From: Chara braunii
Lineage: Eukaryota; Streptophyta; Charophyceae; Charales; Characeae
Direction of reading: 5' to 3'
DNA length: 25,523 nt
Assembly: GCA_003427395.1 (NCBI GenBank)
Contig: BFEA01000335.1
Coordinates: forward strand, 870,334-895,856
Part shown: in pieces, positions 9,913 to 16,701 of the stretch
Layout: every line of letters starts with the position of its first letter
How positions within the stretch are numbered: position 1 is the stretch's first letter
The notes under the pieces: generated by a model
Databases searched by the model: none
What the model was told of the DNA's origin: nothing
Seen by the model: only the letters and a program-made list of their open reading frames with translations
Made by a program: the position numbers and the translations under genes

Positions 9913-10539
9913 TCAGTGTGTGTGTTGTTAAAGCACCCCAAATTCTCTCTCTCATTTCCTCCACAAATCGTAAAAAAAACATCCATACCGAATAAGTATA
10001 GATAGACAATATAATAGAAAAACGCAAGGTTGGCCACGTTTAAGCGGTTCAGCACCAAGTGCCCACACACCCGTCTGATGCCAAAGCGGCACACTTGCAC
10101 ATATACATATATGCATGTGTATCTGTGTGGCATCCGTGTGTGTTGTCTCTCCCATTTCTCCACAAATCGTAACAAACCATCCATAACGAAAAAGTATAGA
10201 TAGACAATATAATAGAAAAATGCAAGGTTGGCCACGTTTAAGTGGTTCAGCACCAAGTGCCCACACACCCGTCTGACGCCGAAGCGGCACACTTGCACAC
10301 ATTTGTGTATCTGTGTAGCATCAGTGTGTGTTGTTAAAGCACGCCAAATTCTCTCTCCCATTTCATCCACAAATTGTAACAAACCATCCATAACGAAAAA
10401 GTATAGATAGACAATGTAATAGAAAAATGCAAGGTTGGCCACATTTAAGTGGTTCAGCACCAAGCGCCCACACACCCATCTGACACCAAAGCGGCACACT
10501 TGCACATATACATATACACATTTGTGTATCTGTGTAGCA
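9913..10539. repeat. Family R triplicated unit, period about 200 bp
   Basis: Three tandem units share gtgtgtgttgt, ccacaaat-gtaac, ccataacgaaaaagtataga, aaggttggccac-tttaag and gtgcccacacacccgtctga. The ccacaaat anchor sits at 9961, 10160 and 10367, giving periods of 199 and 207 bp. Each unit ends in a gtatctgtgtagca-type sequence. One minus-strand frame stays open through all three units (9792-10505), but this follows from the repetition and I do not call it a gene. Confidence 0.85.
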
Positions 10540-10788
10540 CAGAAAACATGTTTCGAGCTTTTCCGAGCGCCCGAACATGTCGAGTGTTAGGCCGAACGCC
10601 TCCCGAAGTTGTTCGGTCAAATTTTTTTTTTAATGATAAACAAAAAAAAGATTAAAAAGCTTAATTTTTTATTAAGGTTTTTTATTTTTAACTAGAGTTT
10701 CATTACGAATTTGAGCATACATCCCAGGCAAAAGTTGTTTGTATTATTATTTTACATGACCGAACCCGAACACGATGCTACACAGATA
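10527..10788. mobile_element. Candidate foldback or MITE-like insertion in family R
   Basis: The sequence between family R blocks is interrupted by about 240 bases. Its edges form a perfect 13-base inverted repeat: tatctgtgtagca at 10527-10539 and tgctacacagata at 10776-10788. A second inverted pair, gttcggtca (10612-10620) and tgaccgaac (10758-10766), encloses a strongly AT-rich core with no coding capacity. The left 13-mer also occurs at the end of the uninterrupted unit near 10307, so it may belong to the repeat and not the insertion. A small non-autonomous DNA element is the simplest reading. Confidence 0.45.
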
Positions 10789-10852
10789 TACATATATTTA
10801 TTTCATAATCCATAAACAGGTGGAGGCAAAAGGCAACTTACCTAAGACAAAG
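10789..10852. repeat. Family R right part after the insertion
   Basis: The sequence tacatatatttatttcataatccataaacaggtggaggcaaaaggcaactta resumes family R and matches 7625-7680 closely. This confirms that the foresaid insertion splits a repeat copy. Confidence 0.75.
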
Positions 10853-11016
10853 GACTCCACCAGCTAGAAAGCATCGGCCCCATCTGCCATAGGTCCGAAA
10901 AAACTTGGAGAGCCCTCCGCATCGACCCACAAAACCACAAACTTACTTAAACAAACCCAACAGCATAACACAAAGGCTTGACTAGCAAAAAAGCACCGAC
11001 CACACATGTGAGAGGG

Positions 11017-11620
11017 CATAAGGCCCTGCAGCAGGCACGCCCCCACCCTAAGTGAAGGTGGGCCCCCTGAATCTCAATGTGCCCTGAACTCGTCAATTTT
11101 TGCAAATCTTGGTGGGTGCCAGACAGTTGACACGCGCCAGTTGGTTACATCCGCTTTGCTCGTGAGAATCGAAAATATTTGTGAGCCTTCCGGGCTCTTC
11201 CAGCAACGTGGTCGAAGCAAGGAACACCACAGTTTTGTGCATAGGTGGTTGGGCATGCCTGACCAATTCGGTCCCAGGCCACTGTCTGAATGGGCCTGGG
11301 CGCGGGCACTTTGGCCGAGACTGAAGTTAGTGGGGACTCGGCCCCGACAGGAAAGTGGCAAACCGTGCGCCAACACTTTTGATTCGGGCACCAGGCAAGG
11401 TATTAGGGCACCAGTGTGCAACGAGGCAGTGCTGCTTCAGCATGTGCTCGCGGCCAAGGCTGTGCGCTAGCACAGGGTGCTCGGATGTGCGCGCGTGCCG
11501 TGCATGAGAGCAGGGCGCCGCTGAGGGCAGCGCCATACCCCAGGCTTAGGCTTGGACAGCCAGTGAGAGCTGGTGGCCGTCTTCGTGAATCAGGGAGAAG
11601 ACGTTGGGTGTAGAAGTTGA

Positions 11621-11699
<79 letters not shown>

Positions 11700-11759
11700 N
11701 NNNNNNNNNNNNNNNNNNNNNNNNNNNNNNNNNNNNNNNNNNNNNNNNNNNNNNNNNNN

Positions 11760-11828
<69 letters not shown>

Positions 11829-12037
11829 GGATGATGATGTGAGGGCACGTACCTGGTCTTGGCGATGGTGTTCAGGGTCAGCATCTTCATGTACTTCGGT
11901 TGTTGCTGCTGACATCAACAACATTGTGAATTTGTAAGCCGCAAGTAGTTGTGTGATAGTAGTCTCGGCGCTGAGCGCCAAGTAGGAGGACGAGCTTTGG
12001 ATACATATGTTGGTGGTGGTGAGAGTATGCTCTCATT
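11017..12037 (+). repeat. LTR copy C, left part (probable 5' LTR of element 2)
   Basis: From gcataaggccctgcagcaggcac onward it follows LTR D through the hairpin (11042-11062), the gccagacagttg block, the ggactcggccccgacagg block and ctcgcggccaaggctgtgcgctag. It stays close to D past the GA run, to ggatacatatgttggtggtgg. C and D are much nearer to each other than to A or B, as the two ends of one element would be. The first 30 or so bases of the LTR are missing or replaced, so no target-site duplication can be read. Similarity to D stops abruptly after tctcatt at 12037 and resumes near 14320. Confidence 0.85.
11625..11825. repeat. (GA)n microsatellite with assembly gap
   Basis: Uninterrupted GA dinucleotides flank 60 unknown bases at 11700-11759. 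Copies A, B and D have only a few GA units at the same LTR position (D: 19872-19889), so the run grew inside copy C. The true length is unknown, and frames reading Arg-Glu or Leu-Ser repeats here are artefacts. Confidence 0.95.
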
Positions 12038-12230
12038 AGAGGGGTTTCCCGCTTATATGCTTTCAGCGGTTCTCCCATACCAACGTAGCTACCCGGCAAT
12101 GCCACTGGCATGACAACCGGTCCACCATAGTGTGACCCATCCCAATCCTCTCATACTAGGGATGACTTCTCTCAGTTCTCTTCAAATCACCAACGATAGA
12201 TAGGAACCGAACTGTCTCACAATGTTCTAT
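12038..12230 (-). pseudogene. rrn26: 3' end of mitochondrial large-subunit rRNA
   Basis: The minus strand reads the conserved end of domain V and domain VI: gaacattgtgagacagttcg, ttcctatcta, the sarcin-ricin segment ctagtatgagagga, then ttgggatgggtc, ggtgga-ccggttgtcatgcca, ccgggtagcta and accgctgaaagcat-taag-gggaaacc. The organellar (bacterial-type) form is clear. The universally conserved AGTACGAGAGGA of the sarcin-ricin loop reads AGTATGAGAGGA, and the usual AACGTCGTGAG reads AACATTGTGAG. These are CpG to TpG or CpA changes that would be harmful in a working ribosome, so this is a dead nuclear copy. It ends at the LTR break. Confidence 0.9.
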
Positions 12231-12515
12231 TTGTTATGTTGGCCACTAGCCCGCTTGAGTCTGTTGTTGCACAATATACATACACTAGTAGCACTATCTC
12301 TACATAGCACGGACTCTACCTTCAACTTGTTTCAAGGTGACTATACTAACCGCCTGAAGTTGTTTCACATATAGTCTCTGAGGATCCTACACAGACATAT
12401 GTTGGTTTCCTGCGGATTATGCCCATTACATTTCAGTAATGGTGAACTCGTACATGTGTCGAATTTGACACACAAAACAAAGGGACGAAGGCCAGAGCAC
12501 GTTCCCGCATATAGT
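12231..12515 (-). pseudogene. Group I intron core 1, next to the rRNA fragment
   Basis: Going along the minus strand, the conserved elements appear in the order a group I ribozyme needs: P-like tatgcgggaa (12502-12511), Q-like aatccgcagg (about 12409-12418), R-like tcagagactata (about 12370-12381) and S-like agagtcc (about 12310-12318). Between R and S a P8 hairpin is visible, caactt/aagttg (12323-12328 and 12357-12362). The core lies directly upstream of the rRNA 3' exon, near the peptidyl-transferase region where organellar rRNA genes often have such introns. The exact splice point is not clear. Its 5' part beyond the P element is not resolved. Confidence 0.7.
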
Positions 12516-12601
12516 GAAATTTTATTTGTCTACAACCCAACTCACGTCTTTAAACCTTTCACAAATGTAAAAGGACTTTATCTTAGTCTGATTCAGGCTC
12601 G

Positions 12602-12626
12602 AAGAAAAGAAAAGAAAAGAAAGAGC
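12602..12626. repeat. Short (AAAGA)n run
   Basis: Four to five AAAGA-type units occur inside the mitochondrial insert. This is a minor low-complexity tract. Confidence 0.8.
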
Positions 12627-12668
12627 GAGTGCCATACGTAATCGCCCCTCAAACCAAGACGATGGCGA

Positions 12669-12857
12669 TTACAGTTGCTCACTGATCCATTGTCTACTTA
12701 CTTTCACAAACTCTCTCTTTGGCGAGTGTCCTCTACCATCATGTATGTTATTGTAATGTGCAGTAACATGAACTTGGTCAGGACCAGCATTAAAAGGTCG
12801 CTGACCTTGATCTCCACTCGTCGGATTCTGCATCACAGAATCAATCCTGCTAACCAT
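12669..12857 (-). other. 62-codon open frame between the two intron cores
   Basis: It lies on the same strand as the introns, where group I introns often carry homing endonuclease genes. It has no LAGLIDADG or GIY-YIG motif and is short and polar, so I cannot identify it. It may be the remnant of an intron ORF or chance. Confidence 0.2.
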
Positions 12858-12919
12858 TGTAAGTGCAAATGATCAGCGTTGATTGATATCATAGTACAAA
12901 ATGTGAATTGACTCTGTCT

Positions 12920-13040
12920 TTTGTTCGGACTCTTCATGTATAGTCTCTGAGGATCCTACACAGACATATGTTGGTTTCCTACGGATTATCCATTGTGTAT
13001 TGAAATCCATTCAATAAATACGTTACCCACATATAGTGAA
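12920..13040 (-). pseudogene. Group I intron core 2, P8 region deleted
   Basis: A second core on the minus strand has P-like tatgtgggtaa (about 13025-13033), Q-like aatccgtagg (12979-12988), R-like tcagagactata (12939-12950) and S-like aagagtccgaa (12923-12933). R and S are separated by only about 5 bases, where core 1 has about 50 with the P8 hairpin, so this copy has lost P8 and could not fold or splice. A 50-base block containing Q and R is identical to core 1 at all but one position. That is unusually high for independent introns. Confidence 0.7.
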
Positions 13041-13870
13041 GTAATACGGTCAGAGATTACTAGTCTAACATGGCAATGAGTTTACCACTTTCATCGGCGA
13101 ACAACTGAAACCTCGACCTTCCACCATTACTGACGGGGTGAGACTATGCCTTCACCATATTCACTACAGTCACTTGTAAGAACTTAGGTATGAGCCGTAT
13201 GAGTAATGTGTGCAGAAAGACAGAGTCAAACACATCATTCTCATCACAACAGATAGAACCTTTATTTTTGCATATCCATTAGGCAAAATCATTTTTGGTT
13301 CATCGAACACTTCTGCATTTTCTACTCCAAAATTGAATTCATCTCCAATTTTCCTTTTTCTTCCAGTTCATGTTTCAAACAAATGAATCGAGTTTTCAAC
13401 CTTGTTTCATACTTGAAGCTAGTTAATTGCATATACCGATTGTGTGTTTGATAGATTCAAATATTCCAAGCAAATTACAACAAACAATTCGTTATCCCAT
13501 CCCTGTGAATGACGATTCTTTAATGTTACCAATCCACTTCTGTCAACGGTAACGAACTTGGACGTAGAGGGTTACTTCTTTCGCAAACTCGTTTTGTAAT
13601 ACAATCTCACAAAGGTTCCGCTATACACCGATTCATCAGTGCTCTGGTTCCCTTGATTTCAAGTTGATTTCGTCAACGATAACGAAATCGAACGTAGAGG
13701 GTTCGCACAGGAGAAAGCGTACAGACCGTCTGCAGGCAGCAAATCCAAGATGTGGGGACACCTAAGGATCCCAAGTTCGCAATTGGTTGGAATCCGGGAT
13801 CGCCCGAAAGTGCAAACATTCGGGGCGACGGAGGGACCATAGTAGTGATTGATGCCAGACATCACAAAAG
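13041..13870. other. Middle of the mitochondrial insert, no gene recognised
   Basis: About 830 bases are AT-rich at 13200-13500 and carry a direct repeat of about 32 bases (13542-13573 and 13672-13703, 28 matches) built around aacgaa and cgtagagggtt. I find no further gene or tRNA. It may be mitochondrial spacer or intron sequence. Confidence 0.5.
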
Positions 13871-13877
13871 GGCAAAT

Positions 13878-14078
13878 CCTTGTTTTTTTCAAAACATCCT
13901 GTATTTCAGCAGATAAAGATTGATCTAAACTTATGTTTTTTTTTGTCAAACGTCGTCTCCACAAAGCGCCTTCAAGAATCCACCGAAGAGCTAAGGTTTC
14001 TTGACGACTCTTTGGTATAATGGATGGGACTAATTGGGTGGTTCTGGAGATCTGACTTTTCTTACTTCTAAAATAGGT
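13878..14078 (-). pseudogene. rps7: Ribosomal protein S7 segment, fused behind cox3
   Basis: Codons 34 to 100 of a minus-strand frame that starts at 14177 encode the middle to late part of an organellar S7: [27 protein letters not shown], then [10 protein letters not shown] and LKKTR. S7 binds the 3' domain of small-subunit rRNA in the ribosome head. Both ends are missing: the N-terminal half is replaced by cox3, and after KKTRI the usual C-terminus gives way to unrelated sequence (down to the stop at 13659). The fusion is in frame, so the frame remained open for 172 codons. It is a dead fragment, or a copy of a chimeric ORF already present in the mitochondrion. Confidence 0.75.
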
Positions 14079-14177
14079 TCCACCAATGGTACTTGCCAAA
14101 GCTCCCAGTGAACAAAAAATCCGCCATGGACTTGGATCAACTAAATGATAAAGATGCTTTTGAGAACTCATACTCAC
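14079..14177 (-). pseudogene. cox3: Cytochrome c oxidase subunit 3, first 33 codons
   Basis: The minus strand starts ATG at 14177 (a second ATG two codons on is equally possible) and reads [15 protein letters not shown] and [11 protein letters not shown]. This is the conserved start of mitochondrial Cox3 into its first membrane helix. The full protein has about 265 residues; only these 33 remain, after which the frame passes into rps7. It lies 53 bases downstream of the cox2 stop on the same strand, suggesting that cox2 and cox3 were neighbours in the donor mitochondrial genome. Confidence 0.85.
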
Positions 14178-14230
14178 TGCTTCGCTCCTTTGTTTTTCAG
14201 TCTAATTTATTTAACACCCAAGAAACATAA

Positions 14231-14320
14231 TCATTGAAAGAGAACTTCCACTACAATAGGCATAAAGGCATGATTGGTACCACAAAGTTCACGACATTGA
14301 CCATAGTAAACTCCTTCAGT
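14231..14320 (-). pseudogene. cox2: Cytochrome c oxidase subunit 2, C-terminal 29 codons
   Basis: The minus strand encodes [20 protein letters not shown] and a short tail to a TGA at 14233-14231. The binuclear copper A ligands are all visible: C-x3-C-x3-H with the intervening glutamate, and the methionine three residues after the histidine. Arginine replaces the usual serine after the first cysteine. The rest of the gene (about 220 residues) is absent because the LTR resumes immediately upstream, near 14316-14326. Confidence 0.9.
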
Positions 14321-14436
14321 GCTTTGATGGAATATCAGTGCATTTCTGCTTTCTAGAAAACGTTGGACTTTCTGGCTTACAATATGATTTTGCATTATGG
14401 ATTTATGTCATTTCGTTATCGCTCATTTACCTTGCA
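14321..14436 (+). repeat. LTR copy C, right part
   Basis: From atatcagtgcatttctgc to catttaccttgca it follows the last 110 bases of LTR D (20141-20248), ending in CCTTGCA at 14430-14436. With 11017-12037 it completes one LTR split by the mitochondrial insert. Confidence 0.85.
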
Positions 14437-14439
14437 ATT

Positions 14440-14451
14440 TGGTATTGGAGC
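14440..14451 (+). other. Primer-binding-site candidate of element 2
   Basis: Four bases after the LTR end, TGGTATTGGAGC resembles the TGGTATCAGAGC site complementary to initiator tRNA-Met in many plant LTR elements. Its position directly behind an LTR end supports LTR C as the 5' LTR. LTRs A and D lack it, as 3' LTRs should. Confidence 0.55.
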
Positions 14452-14459
14452 TGGTTCGA

Positions 14460-14579
14460 GCTGCTCCACTAGCTCCTTCGCAACAATTGTTTGGTGCTTC
14501 GCTGGATATGGTGGGGCAGTGATAACGCTTGTGCGTTAGGATATGACGGCGACCCAATGTCGTGTGGGCGCCGCAGGAA
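14460..14579. other. Leader of element 2, no gene
   Basis: Short untranslated stretch after the primer-binding site, with no motif that I recognise. Confidence 0.4.
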
Positions 14580-14833
14580 GGGTACGGGGTGACATAAGGG
14601 GTGCATGCTGGATGATGAGAGCTTGCTGACGTGGCATTTAACCCGAGGTGAAATTGCATCGTATTGTGGGTCGTGCCGAGGCATCGACTGATCATCATAA
14701 ATGTAAGGGTACGGGGTGACATAAGGGGTGCACGCTGGATGATGAGAGCTTGCTGACGTGGCAATTAAGCCGAGGTGGAACTGCATCATATTGTGGGTCG
14801 TGCCGAGGCATCGACCGGTCATCATAAATGTAT
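14580..14833. repeat. 127-bp tandem duplication in the element 2 leader
   Basis: Units 14580-14706 and 14707-14833 both begin gggtacggggtgacataagg and end gatcatcataaatgta or gtcatcataaatgta. They differ at about ten positions. The minus-strand open frames over this region are shadows of the repeat. Confidence 0.9.
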
Positions 14834-16199
14834 GTCAAGTTACTGGTGAGAAACTTGTGGTTGGGGGCAGCATTACGAGGTACGTTGCTCCTTACCTTAC
14901 CTACCCTCTTCATTGATTCTTACCCTGAGGAAGTGAGTTCTGTTTGAGAGTCCTCTCATTGTGAGATGTCGCGCGCACTCAACCTTGAGAGTCGACATTG
15001 TTCCTGGGGAGAAAGCTGGTGGGAGACGGGCGTTGCCTCTGAAGGGCCCTGGATAAAGCACTCGGGTCATGGTCACCATGCCAACCTGCTGGGACTAGTA
15101 CACGCATGCTTGCCGTTTGCCCTTTGGTTTGCTTGCTGCGGTATAGAGGTCATGTCGGGAAGGCCAGCTGATACATGCTCAGTTGAGCAATGTATATCGA
15201 GCCAAGGATCCGCAAAGTGATGAAAAGGACGCGAATGGACAATGCACTGTCAGCAAAGCATCAACAAGCAATGTACATCCAAATACATATGAAAATAGCA
15301 CAATGTAGTGCAGCGGAAGACTCAAAGATATGACCTGACCTGTATGATACTGACGCGACATCCCATCATACACCACACATGTGAGAGAGGGAGGAGGGAC
15401 CGCATACACAAATGAAAGGTCCCTCCTTGCACACACACATGGGGGAGATACCACCGATGAGAGATGGGGGGATAGGCAGACGAAGATAGAGGTGAGGGAG
15501 AAGACCAAGATCGCAATAGCGAAGTCCAAAACTAGTCTCCCTGCCGAATGTCCAATCAATGTCTGCCACAAACTGGGCCGGCTGGTCTGCCTCTGTGTGC
15601 CTACAGCCCTGCCCAAAACGTGGGCCTACTGGGTCCGGGTCCCGACCGAACGTCTAGACCCCGTACCTGGCCCAGGAAGGCCTGTCTCCTGCTGAACCTG
15701 GCCCAAGATGCGGCCTTGGGGACTGCAGGTCCAAAACGGCGCCTGAACAAACAAAAATAGGACAGCAATAAATAAATAAATAAATAATAAATGTTGTCTC
15801 AAATTGAATCCTGCGGCAACGCGGCCTGTGTTTTACATATGATTTTCTTTGTTAACAGGAAAATCATACTGATCATGTAAAACAAAGACCCTTAATGCAG
15901 GCGATCCCAAGTGCAACGAAGTTGCCTCTACCAAGAAAATTCGGGAACGCCTTCAACTTTTTTGTCTATGTGCCAGCACGAAGTGTGGCGTCATAGTTTC
16001 CATAGTACATGAAAATGGAAGGGAAAGGGCGTGCGTCCGAAGGGCGTGCAGCCTGGGGGTCCCCAACAACGGTCGGGTCCCCAAAATGGAGACTGTGTGC
16101 AGGTTCAGCATGTAACACCAGCTATATGTGGGAGAGACGAGCACAGGACCGTCTATAAAGAGACTCCGGCGGGGGTACACAACTCGTGCTGTACGTTAG
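14834..16199. other. About 1.4 kb without a recognised gene, probably inserted repeats
   Basis: This makes the distance from primer-binding site to gag unusually long (about 2.2 kb), so it probably contains insertions. A piece near 15298-15362 weakly resembles the family R end block (9850-9905, 20920-20987). A ccgaccgaacgtc block near 15646 recurs as ccaaccgaacgtcctgacgcc at 21551. A (taaa)n run lies at 15764-15792. No protein motif was found in any frame. Confidence 0.45.
15829..15884. other. Long imperfect hairpin
   Basis: The arm tgttttacat + atgattttc (15829-15847) pairs with gaaaatcat (15859-15867) + atgtaaaaca (15875-15884), interrupted by a 7-base bulge. It may be the trace of a foldback element; no terminator function is implied in a plant nucleus. 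Confidence 0.6.
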
Positions 16200-16208
16200 T
16201 ATAAAAAG
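16200..16208 (+). promoter_or_regulatory. TATA box candidate upstream of the gag-like ORF
   Basis: TATAAAAAG is a near-ideal TATA box, with a second weaker one (TATAAAG) at 16154. About 500 bases separate it from the ATG at 16702. It may be the promoter of a further LTR or leader inside element 2. Based on sequence match only. Confidence 0.35.
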
Positions 16209-16701
16209 AGTACGGTCGGGCCTGGCCAGTTCTACATTGACTTGGGGCACAGGGGCGGGCCGATTGCACACCTTCAGACACACCGCTGAACCAGAGCTTC
16301 AGGACATCGACACAAAGTGACGACTCAAAGAGCGATACACGGTGAGGGAAGATTCCAGTGAGCTGTTCAATTGTTAATTATTGTAAAATTCCATTTTGCA
16401 TGCACACCAGCAAATGACTTTATTTTTATTTTTGCTAAGTTAGTTGCTACGGACTTTGCTAACGACTAACAGACTGCTGCTGATAGAGTAGGATATATTC
16501 TTGGCTGCATTGCAATCTGTTTCAGACTAGTCAAAAGAAGGAATAGAATTGTTTGTAGGAATCTGAGATTTATCTGCTGTTACCACTTGACTACTTTCTG
16601 ACAAAGCTGGACCTAACACTTATTTTATTTTATTTAATCGGTTGGATGCCATGTAGGACCCAGCGAGGACTCGAGTGTAGATCGCAGACCACACATAGCT
16701 T
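16209..16701 (+). other. Leader between TATA candidate and gag-like ORF
   Basis: No gene seen. A donor-like CGGTGAGG (near 16340) and a pyrimidine-rich tract ending in tgtag (near 16655) could bound an intron in the leader, but this is speculative. AT content rises from 16370 to 16650. Confidence 0.3.

Larger units (their letters stand above)
12038..14320 (-). other. Nuclear mitochondrial DNA insert (NUMT) inside LTR C
   Basis: About 2.28 kb sits between two halves of one LTR and contains, all on the minus strand, pieces of four mitochondrial genes (cox2, cox3, rps7, large-subunit rRNA) and two group I intron cores. LTR D supplies the uninterrupted version (break between about 20106 and 20120-20140), losing roughly 13 to 35 LTR bases at the target. 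The gene pieces are truncated and fused, so the insert is a mosaic and not a collinear mitochondrial segment unless the mitochondrial genome itself is so arranged. Host LTR flanks on both sides rule out that the window is mitochondrial. The middle (13040-13870) is probably mitochondrial too, but I recognise no gene there. Confidence 0.85.

Noticed and set aside
9792-10505. A 237-codon minus-strand frame with a threefold repeated hydrophobic segment, like a repeat membrane protein
   Set aside because: The protein repeat is just the 200-bp DNA repeat read in a frame that happens to lack stops. Equally long frames run in other phases, and the upstream unit at 7.5 kb does not preserve it.
9913-10539. 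CRISPR-like array of repeats
   Set aside because: Units are about 200 bp and diverged, with no short repeat-spacer pattern, and the genome is a plant nucleus.
11403-11981. Long Leu-Ser or Arg-Glu repeat ORFs
   Set aside because: They are translations of a GA microsatellite across an assembly gap.
13659-14177. A single genuine 172-residue protein gene
   Set aside because: Its parts belong to two unrelated mitochondrial proteins, each cut in mid-domain.
12038-14320. The window being part of a mitochondrial genome with working genes
   Set aside because: Every gene is truncated, invariant rRNA bases are changed, and both flanks are nuclear retrotransposon LTR.
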